A stretch of DNA of 64,000 nt from Nectonema munidae (taxonomy: Eukaryota; Nematomorpha; Nectonematoida; Nectonematidae), in NCBI GenBank assembly GCA_030549495.1, contig JAUIRK010000894.1, forward strand, positions 248,001 to 312,000. Direction: 5' to 3'. Positions 1 through 11,800 of this stretch are shown here, one piece after another. Every line of letters starts with the position of its first letter. The first letter of the stretch is position 1. Under the pieces are notes generated by a model. That model saw nothing but the letters and a program-made list of their open reading frames with translations. It made no database searches and was not told where the DNA came from. A program made the translations under genes and the position numbers.

Positions 1-63
1 GAAGAATTTTTATTGAAAAATTATAATTATATTTAACTTTTCAGGTTGGGGTATATTTTAGAT

Positions 64-475
64 CAGTGATTCTCAAACTTTTTTCTCTTGTGGAACCTTT
101 GCAAACTCAATTTTTTTATAATTTTTTATAAATATGGGTAGATCCCTTATTTTCATTTCTCCCAATAGTGGTTTTATCTATCAAAAATATATGAAAATAA
201 ACAAGGCGTCCTTAATCACTATTTTTAGTTTGTTTACTCATTTAATTTTAAATAGTTCTATATCTATTATAAAATGAGATAAATTGTATAAAATCAATTT
301 TATTATGTCAAAAAGTGGAAATTTTTATACGAAAAAATATGTTGTTTAGTGGGGAGCCTTGAACTTGATGCTGTAAAGCTAAACAAATTTTGAATTTTAA
401 ATATTCTTTTAAGAACCGCTCTAAAATTATTGTGGACTCCGTGGGGATCCAACTGGACCACGTTGAGAAACATCG
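64..475. mobile_element. hAT-type MITE (non-autonomous)
   Basis: The ends are imperfect inverted repeats, CAGTGATTCTCAAAC on the left and the complement of GTTGAGAAACATCG on the right. An exact 8-bp direct duplication, TTTTAGAT, flanks the element at 56-63 and 476-483. A CAGTG start with an 8-bp duplication is the hAT signature. The 412-bp interior has no coding potential, so it would need a hAT transposase supplied from elsewhere. Confidence 0.85.
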
Positions 476-483
476 TTTTAGAT

Positions 484-2469
484 CTGAAATGTAGAAGAGA
501 AATTTAATGAACTTTTATGAATTCCATATTTTTTCATATTCAAGTAATTTTAAGCCCAATTTCCAAAAATGTGAAACAATATTTGGTCAACCATCTTTTA
601 GCGTTTCTTTAAAATATGGTCTTTGATAAACTGATTAATTCAATCTTTATGATAGGGTCACAAAGAGCTAGCGCTGATAAAAAGTTTCCAGCTTTCACTA
701 CTAGGTTTAACTGTGGCTGAATGAATACTTTCCCCATCATGGAGAGAGGGGAGAATGCATTTCTGTGGGAACGGCAAGAATGTTTCTCTTATATGGAAAC
801 GCGTAATTTCAGGTCCCATTCGTCTTTTGTGTGTGTATATGTATATTGTGTTAGCATAGCAGATTAACACATGGGCTATTGGGAATGCAGCCCTATGTCC
901 ACGGCCCCACTGAAAAAATAGGTCCCAGTATTGAAAAAATGCATATAATATATGCAAAAAGTAAAGCTATAGAAAAGTCTATAAAGAAATAATTACTTAA
1001 GTGGAAATAAATATGGATTTGTAACTTTTTTGTATTAAAGTATTTACACATTAAATAAATGAATAAACGTTTTACTATGCCTTTTTTTTCGTTTTTTTTC
1101 TTTTGAACAACATACGTAATAATTAAGACTTGCATATTATACAGTTTTTTATAAAGTAGACTTTTTTTAGACATGTCATAAAGCCGAAGATCTATACATA
1201 GGGAGAGGGGGGCTAACAGTTTCTTTAAATCACATAGCTATGGCCCCAGGCCCTGCGTTTCCCTAATCCGCACCTGTATATATGTGTCTGTCCGTGTGTA
1301 TGTGAGTGGGAATTTGTGTGTATTCGTGGTTATTAGAGTTGGGTATGATTATAATCAGAATCATAATCGGAATTTCAAAATTTTCTAGAATCCTTATCAG
1401 GATCATAATCTTTTTTTTTTTAAATCCAAAATTAGAATCAAAATCAGACATAGAGAACCATAAAAAACAGATTCTCTCAGTAATAGTAGCATGGGAAGCT
1501 TCACTGTTATACACCCGGAGAACGATTAGAGTTTCGCGAAAAATTAAGAAAAGAGCTCCATTGTATCTTCCCTATTGAGGGAAAATAAATGACAAATCTC
1601 TATGCAGAGTATAAACCACGGTTAGACAAGGATTTTTTCATTCCCAAAGCCAGAAAACATGTACATCTGGCTTTTTGTGTTTGAGAGCGATGAAAACAAT
1701 GATATCCACATTTAAGCGAATCATTCATCAGCACTAGTAAACGATCTACACTGGAAAGTAAAGCAATCCATCTTTCCACTGCTGCTAAACTGACCTGTAA
1801 ATATCCATAATCAAAGTTGTAATTAAAAATACGGTGAAGCAGAATTCGAATCATAATAATCATGTGTGTAGGGATGGTATTCGGCCAAAATTAACTGATT
1901 GTTATTAACCGGTGGATTCGGCTGACTAATTCACCGCAACGAAACCGTAATTCACTGATCAATTCAACTCGCAAAACGTTTAGCGAATCAAAATAGATTT
2001 ACTTAACTTTAGAAATATTGTGATGCATAATGTCTCGTGTAATAATTACATGATGTCTTTTTACAAACAGCATTGCGCAAACTTATTTTCACGTTCTCGT
2101 ACTTGTAATTACGTTCAAATAAAATTACGCTTGCTTTTTTTACGTTTGTTACAAACAATTTTGTATTTTATGACTCAAAATTTTCTTTGAATTAGCGGGT
2201 TAATTGATCAGTTAAAATATAATACGCTATACAACGATCACTAGTATATGAAGGTATGTGTGTAAGGGAATGCTCATAGCCAGCCTATTAATAAAACGTA
2301 GCTAGAAGATTGTCCAAATCTCTGTCCTATATTTACAATGCTTTTATTACTTCTTTTATCGGACACATCTAGAAGGCAGTGAAATGCACTAAGGGTTAGT
2401 GAAAATTTGCAAAATAATTTCAATTTCCTGTAAATATTATCTAAATTCAATCAGTTTCTTTTCATTTCA
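484..2469. other. Intergenic, decayed repeats
   Basis: No gene is supported here. The text at 1195-1276 read on the minus strand starts CAGGTGCGGATTAGGG, a form common at hAT ends. A related GC-richer stretch lies at 855-915, so 855-1276 may be a hAT-like MITE, but I found no matching 8-bp duplication. ATAATC-rich stretches at 1345-1370 and 1845-1865 are in inverted orientation and may bound another small element. TAGGGATGGTATTCGG at 1870 resembles another transposon end without a visible partner. Confidence 0.35.
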
Positions 2470-3420
2470 TAAATTTAGTGAGGTCAACAACCCCTTCCTG
2501 GCTACGGGCCTCAGGGTGTGTGTGTGCTGATTCTGGCTGAAAAAACAAAAGGAATTTGATGGAGAAGTGCAAGAGAAGTTATAATTGGGGGGCAATTAAA
2601 ATACACTTTTTGTCTCTTCTACTCGGGCGCTCTCAGAAGAATAAAGGACGCATGAAAGATCTCTGCCTCCCTGCTACACACATACACTTTCCGCTACATC
2701 TCAATGCTATGCACAAATTGCCTTTTTTTGTGCTTGGAAAGGGAAGAAATGGTCGGAGAAGGATGGTGGGTGACGCTGAGCAAACGCGTAAACTCAAATC
2801 TCTTGTCAAGATTCAGGCAGACAAGAAGAAAAAGAAGAAGTATAAGAAGGAGCAGATAATTACCATTGTTTCAACGAAACCAAGTAACCCAGATAACGAG
2901 GCGAGCTTGTGGAGGAAGAGGGAGTAAGTAAGGTAAGCTCGAGTGCATGCCTCGAAAGCGGTAAAGGTTCGCTCTGAAACGTAATGAGTCTTGCGGGAGC
3001 TAATCATTGTGCTTCGCCTGCACTACTTGCAACAAAGCTTCGTGCAGATCACATCCTCAAGACCTTCCTGCCTCGTACCGTAATCTCAATAACGAAAGGC
3101 ATTCCTCATAATTATCCTGATTAATACTGCTACTGCTACTGCGCTGTCGCTGGCTTAGTCGTCAGACTGAATTGACACGTTTATCCCATATACTTGTACT
3201 TAGCGCGTATATAGTGGGTGCGTTGGCGTGCGTATTAATTAACCTTCTCCTCAGATCCTTGTTCTATTTTTGCGTCGTGTCTCCATAACTATCTTCTTGT
3301 TGCATTCCTTCAATCACTTCGACTGAAAACACTCTCCCACTACTCGCAGACTTACCAAGTGCGCACTCACACACAGCCAAAGCCTTTCTGCTCTTTCTCT
3401 TCTTTCATCAGTAAGTTTTC
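2470..3420 (+). promoter_or_regulatory. Candidate promoter and 5' UTR exon of the host gene
   Basis: This block is richer in G+C than its surroundings and contains a TATA-like GTATATAG at 3207-3214. About 200 bases later a strong splice donor, GTAAGT, begins at 3411. The next acceptor in front of the coding ATG is TTTGTTTAG ending at 5821. A transcript starting near 3240 could therefore carry a non-coding first exon to 3410 spliced to 5822. The sequence TCAGT at the donor also matches an arthropod initiator, so it could instead be a start site. No transcript evidence is available. Confidence 0.3.
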
Positions 3421-4719
3421 CCCTATACCTTTTCCTATATCAGCGTAAGGGCGAATCAGAAGAGATGGGAGCTGTTTTCCATCTGCGACAGGGGTCGATG
3501 CACTTTCCCAAATCGTTACCCCAAAATGGATAAATTCACGCAAAAGCTATGATCCCTTGTTTTGAAAGAAAGAAAATCTTGGATTCTTTCAATTCAATTA
3601 GCCGATAGATCCCACAGACCCATTTTAAAGGCCGATGCGTTTTCTGCATTAGTCTTATATTAACCGATTAACTGCGAGAATAACAATCAGAAGATATTTA
3701 ATGTACGGCAGAACATGTGCTTTAAAAATTATTTATAAAAGCAAACGATTTTATCTGTGTAATGTTTACTTTGGCGGTTTAGCGCTTAGATTACATGATA
3801 AGGATGAAGTTGATTAATTCACGCATAATAAACGATTTTTACTAATCCCTATTGAATTCCATTGTTAATTTTAAATTATTTTGCCACTGAGAACATTTTT
3901 GTTGGTATATAATTTCTATTTTTGAAAAGATGCTATCACAAATAATGCGAATATTTTCAAGGCGAAAGTTGAAAGTATATGTTCAACGAAATTGTGTTTT
4001 AGGTTTTTAAAGAGTTACACCAATTCCTATCATATCTCTTTCTCAACCAACACATCTTAAATTGAAAGCATATCAATTGAATTGATGTTATAGATATGCC
4101 AGAAGTTAATAGATAATGTTCAACTAGTTTGATATCTTTGCTAATGTGTATAAAAAAACAATTTCTCATATGGGCAATAATGTGTAAAGACCTGATTGCT
4201 TCACTCTGGTTATTAGGTCCATGTGTCTGTTATATATCAGTTGTGATTGGTAACTTGTTAAGAAAAAGACAAATTTTTATCAAAGATCTATCTACCCAAT
4301 CGTTATTATGCATTAAAAGAGCTATGGTCTTTTTTTGTGACAGAGGGAGGAATTGGCAAATTATTTCATTTGATTGGATAAAGACTTTTCAAAAATCTTA
4401 TAGCTTTAGCCAATCAAATTGCACTAGAATGGAAATGATTTGTTTGAAGATTTCTCTAAAAGTTGACTATTCGGATGAACTGCGCAGAAATCTTGGATCA
4501 CAAGAATTTTTCAATACTGCATACGAATATTGTACCCTATCATACTATTTATAAACGACTCAATTAAACCTCTTGACTGGCATGATAGCATTTGTAGTTT
4601 TTATGTTCAGGATTTTTCTTTATACCCGCATCCAAATCCTATTTTTGATTGTCTACATCTCAATCATTTTCAACCATTCCCATAAATGATATCAAATATA
4701 TAGGAGCAACTTGAGACTT
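3421..4719. other. Putative first intron or intergenic, nothing recognised
   Basis: AT-rich sequence. The longest open frame (4129-4554, +) has no recognisable domain and an unstructured composition. I see no repeats with clear ends. Confidence 0.4.
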
Positions 4720-4720
4720 T

Positions 4721-4862
4721 ACGTGAGTAAGGTGGTTTGATACTGGGTTTCGATGACTCAAGGTTTTGGGTTCGATCCCGCATCAAGCCTACTTTTCTCA
4801 TAGTTCGATACAAGCGGCGCAATTCTGCCTTCTCAATGAAAATATCCCACGATTCCTTTACC
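4721..4862 (+). mobile_element. tRNA-derived SINE, family S1
   Basis: A tRNA-like head contains an A-box-like stretch near 4733 and a B box, GGTTCGATCCC, at 4769-4779. It is followed by a tail with CATAGTTCGATACAAGCGG and CTTCTCAATGAAAA. The same tail occurs in the copies at 47629-47768 and 41681-41822, and part of it at 44338-44440. A tRNA-like head with a shared non-tRNA tail indicates a SINE and not a working tRNA gene. Confidence 0.7.
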
Positions 4863-5167
4863 TCTATAAAAAGTGAGGAAATAAAATTTTGATTAAATAA
4901 ATGTAGCCAATTCATAATGAGACACTTTGCAGCTTGGAATAAAACTTTTCAATTATTTAGATACATAAGCATCAAATAGCATGGAATTTCATTAAAAAAA
5001 AAGCATATTTTTTAACTTTTTTACCCAAAAAAATTGAATTAATAAATAAAATATAAATAAAATATATTTTTGAAAGATAATCATTTTTCAGTAGATATGA
5101 TCATTTTTTTTATAAATTTGAAATTAAAAAAAAGTTTATAAAATTTATTTATTGAATTAAAATATTT

Positions 5168-5387
5168 TTAATAGGAAAATAAATAAAACTTTTATTCAGC
5201 GAAGTTGAAAACTTTATTAACTTTCGATTTCTCTCGCCTTCTTCAGATTTAATACACAAATAGAAATACTCTCCCTTCTCTCGTGCTGATTAAACGATTT
5301 GTTTATTAGAAGTTGAGAGTGGTCGAAAATAATAAAGTTTTCAACTTGGCTGAATAAAAGTTTTACTTATTTCCCTATTATATCCTT
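5168..5387. mobile_element. Short inverted-repeat MITE, mariner-like size
   Basis: Two arms of about 55 bases (5174-5228 and 5328-5383) are near-perfect reverse complements. Both carry ACTTTTATTCAGC and GAAAACTTTATT in mirrored order. The ends read TAATAGG and CCTATTA, compatible with a TA target duplication. There is no coding content. The element lies between the putative non-coding exon and coding exon 1 of the host gene. Confidence 0.65.
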
Positions 5388-5834
5388 CAACTTTTATTCA
5401 TGACATCTCAGCAACACTTTCTTTACACTCTTGATTTTAATTAGCTTGAAGTTAGTAAAAGGTGATTTATTTTAAAATAGGAGCTAACTATATTTTTGGT
5501 TGCAAAAATAAACACTCATTATTTCATGTATTCAAGTAACGATTTATAATCATGCCATTTGTTTTTCCGATTTAATCTTGAGGATTTTATAAAAACATTA
5601 TGGAAGATCAAAGTAAAAAAGTTGCATTTCACAAAATATTTATATTTTCAGCTCAATGCACAAAAATATTCCTAAATAAAGAAAAGATTTTCAAAAAATT
5701 CCGCGTTCTATGCTTTTCTAGAGTTAAATAGGAAATTTTATTAGGCGGAGAAGTGTCACCAAATCGCTCAAACATGTTATCTTTTTTTATCGCCTCAAAT
5801 ACTTTGAATTGATTTGTTTAGAATTACGTCAATC

Positions 5835-8800
5835 ATGTTGAAGTGTTTGGTGTTCAACACATTTTTGGTAAGTGCTCTTTCCTCATTTTTACGACTAACA
5901 TGCCTATCCTTAATTTTCTCTCGCAGACACTAATTCTCACTCATTTACCCAAACCCCCTCACCCAATGCCTTTGCCCATAAAGGGTGGACAGCAACAGAT
6001 GAGAGGAGGCTATGGAATGCATATGCCATTCCCAGGAAAAGGACAGCCCCAAGGCAAAGGCTTCCCCATCCATGGGGGTCAGCAAGCCAAAGGCTACCCC
6101 CCACACCCCATGCCCTTTCCCTCTAAAGGCGGAAAAGGAGGGGGTGGAGGTGGGTATCCTCCAATGCCTATGCCATTCCCAGGAAAAGGACAGCCCCAAG
6201 GCAAAGGCTTCCCTCCTCCCCCCTTTCCCATGCCCTTCCCCATGAAAGGGGGGCATCAACAAGCCAAAGGCTACCCCATGAAAGGAGGACATCATCAGCA
6301 ACAGACGCAGCAACAAGTGGCCCAGCCTAGTTTCCAGCAGAGCGCTTTCCCCCAGTCCCAACAAGTGGTTCAACAGCCGCAGCAAGTGCAGCAACAACAA
6401 CATCAACAACAACAGGTCGTTAATCAACAAGCCAGATCTGAGTAAGTCTTTTCATCTCTCCCTCCCTCTCTCTCTCTCACTCATCCATGATCATCTTTAT
6501 TTCGAAAAAGGGGATCTTTGAAGTATTAAACAAACCAAAATTCCAATTTTATCATTCATTTTGTTCAATAATGATGAAATGATATCAATTTTTTTCATAT
6601 TGCACTTATATAAGGGTTTAGGAAAATTTCGCAACAAATTTTACTAATATCCATACCATATGTTGACACAACCATATGTAGCAACTTTTACATATTGTTG
6701 AGAGTTAGACGGCTTTATACAGATTTTTTTTATACTTTTAAACAACCACGGAACCGGCTAACGGCTCACAAAGTCAATACATTTTTTCAAATTCAGGTTT
6801 ATTAATCTGCTGATAATTTTTTTCAATACTTTTTTGATACAAATAGTCTATTTTTGGAATGGTATAAACTAAATACAAAACCTTCATTTTTTCAATAATA
6901 TTATGAAATTTAATGAAATAATTTATACGTATATTCATGTAAAAATGGACACACTTACTAGCTGTTTTAATGAAACTGTCTGAATTAAATTTATTAAAAT
7001 TATAATAGTAATAATAAGAGGTTGGCTTACTCACAAACTAGCTGATTAACTATAAGCAGACGTTCAGTGCATAAGATCTAAATCGTTTTCATTCAATGTT
7101 TAGACGGTATTTCAATGCAGAACTGCATTTGTAATTTCGAAGATTCAAACTCTTAGATTATGGGAACTGTTGAAATTTTTGAAACTTTTATTTACAAATA
7201 ATCTATTTCGATTGGTAACTTATTAAAATCTTAGATGACCAAGAAATATATGAAAGAAATAAAGTGTTAATATTTTGACTTAGTAATTCGCTTACTAATG
7301 CTAAGTTTTAGCAAAGCTTTACGATCTTATCAAAAATCGTGCACTTAAATTTGTAAATCTAGCCAATCACAAGCGATGCCAACCATTGGAAGACGCTTCG
7401 CAATTTGGATTTTGGGCTTAATGATTTTTATAGCCTTTTCCATCGTCTGATTTCTCAGGATGGGCCATGATTTTGAAATTCTTTTATAAGTTTTAATTAT
7501 TATCTTTATTTTTTTATAAAAATTAGTAAATATCGAAAAATATTTTACTATAAACTCAGAAAAATATATAAATTCACTTTTTTTTAAAACTATTTTCAAA
7601 CTCTTGTTGTTCCATCTTAAAAAATCTTTATCCATCTTTTGCCAAATAATTGGGATCTTAATTTTATGATAAAAAGTTCAGCATCTAAAAAACTGTTTCG
7701 GATACAACAGATATTGGAAGAATATTTTAAAAGTTTTGCAAATAAATTAATTGATTTTTTGTCAGTAATTTCAAATAGCTCTAGTGCATTATTCAAAGAC
7801 TCTGTATTAACAATATTTTTTAAAATAAAAATTTCTGCGTGTTGAAGTTTGTCTATAATTGTATTAGCTTCTAGTTTTTCTTTGAGGTTAAGGAATCAAC
7901 ACTTTTATCTTCCATCCTTTCTTCTTAACATTAAAAAGTAACTAATTAAATAATATGCTTATATTTGTGCAATTTATTTAAAAATATTTCGATATAAAAA
8001 ATATTAATATTTAAATATAAGAAGAATTTGCCGGAAGTTTGAATTCGCGATTTCCAAATTTTTTTATACCAAATTAAGTAGGATTCAGGAAAATAAATTT
8101 TACTTGCATTCCAAAAATGGAGCGATAAGAAAATGAAGTGCCACTTGTAAGGTCATTTTGTTTTCAATTAGACCAAATGCTTTGGACGTGAGAATAATGA
8201 GTGTGGTGCAGCAGCCGCCATCCGTTCCCGACCCTGGATCAAGTTCTGAGGGTAGTGGAACTGAGTTGCTTCAACGAGATCCCCAGAGTGTGAGAGGCAC
8301 GCTGAACTACAAGGACTTCGTTTTGGATGACAACGTCAGCTTGGAGAATTTTGAAAATGATCCAGACACCTTTTACGAAGAAATCATCATTGCAGCCACC
8401 AAACTCAAACCGAAGAAGAAGAAACAACTCGTCGCCAAAAAGCCACAAGAAAAGCCCAAGAAAAATGTAAGCTCTTTCTCTTAAAGATCACTTTTTATAT
8501 TTCACGAACTTTACCCAAAAACTTATATTGCTCATATACATTTCCAGATTTTTACACAAAAAATTTGAACAGTCAAAAGTTAGTCAAGAAATCTCCATAA
8601 TAATTTATTCGATCCTAATGTAATTGGATTTGTTGCAACTAAAAAATTATTCAAAAATCTCAACCAATCAGATCAAAGAGTTTGTGTAACCCTCACTTTT
8701 GTGATGAAAAAGACAAAAACTTTTAAATATGTAATATTTTTGGTCTATATTAACGAAACTGGAGTATAAATCCAATTGCTAATTTTTTTGCCAATTTATA

Positions 8801-11800
8801 CGAAAAAACTAGTGTGATCTTTACCTAAATAATTTACCAAAATCTCAAAATTTTCGGAAATCTTAAAGTCTTTAAAATAAATTAAAAATATTTCAATGTA
8901 TTTAAATGTTTTTAAATATTTTAACTTGTTTTTGAATTAAAAAAAAGGTTAGCTATTTTGATTTGTTTCTAATTTCCTTCTTATATTAGAACAATTGATT
9001 GCATTTTACAAATTACTTAACATTTTATTGAAAAAAAATTAAGCAGAAAACTTTTTTTAACATTTTTTTTAGTTTTCTTTATCAATCGCCTCCACCAACA
9101 AACCCATAAAAAGCCGTGATTTAGAATGAAAAATCTTTTTTTTTATACTTTTTATTCATTAAAAAAACGAAAATAAACAGAAATCTCGAAACATTTCGAC
9201 ATATATTTTTAAATAACGTAAAAATAATGAGTTGTATTTCAATATTTTTGACTAGTTGGAATTAAAAATAAAAATTCACGTGGATTTAACAAATAAGGCA
9301 TTCCCTAAAGCGTATAATATACGTTGTAATCAATTTTTTTATCAATTAAAATAACTTTAAAATTTATGTATACTGATTTAGATTTGGACTCACCCCCACT
9401 TTGCTTGTCTGATTTCTACTTATTTCACCCCCTTTAGTGTTTGCATAAGTATCGAAAATTAGGAACCGGTGCCAATACCGAAAAAAACTTACAAAACCGG
9501 GAAATTTCGGTTCCAACCAGTTCCTTGAGGAGATATATAGGCAGCAAAAAGATGCAATGAAATTGATGTTTTTAATTTATTATAAACAGATGTACACTTT
9601 TTTATTCTATATCATCATTATCATTAAAATGGTTCTCGGAGAAAAGTGTGCAGCAGAGAAAAAAAAGAAAAATAAAGTCTTTTGTCGTTTGCACACTTTT
9701 CTCCGTTTACCATTAAAATGTTAGATCACAATTAAAAAAAGACTTTATATGAATGAAGTGCAGTAAAGTTTCATGCAAAGAATTGCATATTGAAATAAAT
9801 CAATTACAACTATAAGTAATTCTTGGAATCGGGAATACTTTTCGTTTCCGAGAAGGTCCCAAATTTTTAGAAGTGGGAACGTCCCGGTATTTCAGAACCG
9901 GTAGCAAACCCTAATCCCCTTCTTTGATGTTGGTTTGGCGAACATATTCGGCGTAACTTGATTTGCGTTGTTGTGCAAAATGGAAATAAGAGTATATAAT
10001 TGTAAATGTTCATTTCTTTCTCTATTTATTTTTTTATATAAAAATTTATCATAAACGGAGGAAAAAAAATTACTATCACTTACTAATCATAGATTAACAA
10101 AGTTGTTCTTTGGATTAGAAGTAAATGATGTGTCTTTACTAACTTTATTAGTTACGGCTACTAATCAGGCTATTTGCACTAATATAAATAAATAAAATAC
10201 CATATGGAGCATTCATTATTTCCGCCCTGTTAGGGATGTGAATAAATAACTCATGAAGGTAGGGAGAATGCATCATTTGAAGTATACAAAGAGAAATTTT
10301 CAAAATACAATAAGAGAATAATGAGTTCTCACAATATATTTTCCATATTGTTTTTTAGAGATATCCTTAAATTAAGTTTTAGAAAAAAAGTAGTAAGAAT
10401 ATTCTTCATTCTACCAATAAGGGTGTTGCATAACCTTTCAAATGAATTTTATCGAATTGTTTAGTTTCATTTTCACATTTGATTTCTTGTAAATCTACTT
10501 AACTCATTATTTAAGAAAGAAAAAAATTTTATTGAATATTTAATATTTAGAATAAACCCACAAATACACATTAAATATAAAGTAAAAACGAATAAAATTG
10601 AAATAACCACTGCTCTAAAGATTGCTATATTAGATAAAGAATATTAAATTTTACTGAGCTGTAGAGTATTTTTAAGGACAGTTTTAAGGTTATTAGTATA
10701 TTTTAAAATGATTATGAATTAGAAATACTTACTTTTTTAATCATTTGTTCAGTAAAAGTCAAAAATATATAAATAATAATTGACTTTACATTTTACTAAT
10801 TTTGCTAGTGGTAAAACTCATAAATCCCTTACTAATTAGTGAATTTTTGGACGAGAGCGTTTGATAAATTAATTTGTAATTGAAACTAATTTTTTTCTTA
10901 GTGATGTTTTAAAATAAATGATGCATTGATTTCACATTCATATTGATTAAAGAAGGACAATTCAAAAAGGATTTTAGAAGCGTGGAATAACAAGCCAGGA
11001 GAGGCTGCTCTGACACAATTTCAAGCTTCCCTAAGAAGGAAACTCGGGTATCCTACAATCTCGCGTATTATGCGATCCATAAATTTTTCACACCAAAATA
11101 CAATTTACCACACACATATCTCTTCTATCATATGCGAATTTCTGTGTTGTGGGAAAAGTAACCAAAACTTTGAACAACTTTGGATTAAAAGAAAGAGACT
11201 TTGAGACTTCCTACCCTCTATTACGAACGAAAAATGGTTAACCGCAAAAGTAAAACTCTTGTTTGATGACGCAACCCATAAAATTAGGTTAAAAAGTATG
11301 CCTTCAAATGTCAATCCTATACAGCATTGGGATCCATCCTTGCGGATATTATGCCCCTACTTTGATGACTGAGGCGGCCTTTTTAACAGCATGCATATAC
11401 ATTTGCATAAATTAAATTACAAATTGTATATATTTCCAATATATGAATAAACAGCTTGGTGATAGATATAATTCTAACACGAATGCTCACATATTTGCAA
11501 AAGATTTCGCAAATCAATTTAAACCTTTCAATTCTTCAGAGGAAGAGAACAAGATTAAAAAACCGGCAAAACGGAATGTAACTTGATCTTGCGTTAAAGG
11601 TTGCGATCATTATATATAAATAGAATATCATAAAAGGAAGTATGAAAAAATGAAAGACCTTATTTAATATTGCTTTACTATTTTTTGTCTTCCCGTTGGC
11701 TTGCCAGCTAACTAATATTCCAAGTTTGCATATACTAAAGTGTACAGCGAATTCAAGAGGTTTACAGTCAACTCGCCCTTGTAATACCCAGGGCTGGCGA

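Noticed and set aside
2556-2927. 123-residue open frame (+) with a Lys-rich tail
   Set aside because: It lies in the promoter-like block, has no domain, and its Lys run comes from an AAG/AAA-rich tract. Coding is not supported.
5945-6430. 161-residue open frame on the minus strand
   Set aside because: Antisense shadow of host exon 2; its Leu-rich composition is the complement of the Gln codons.
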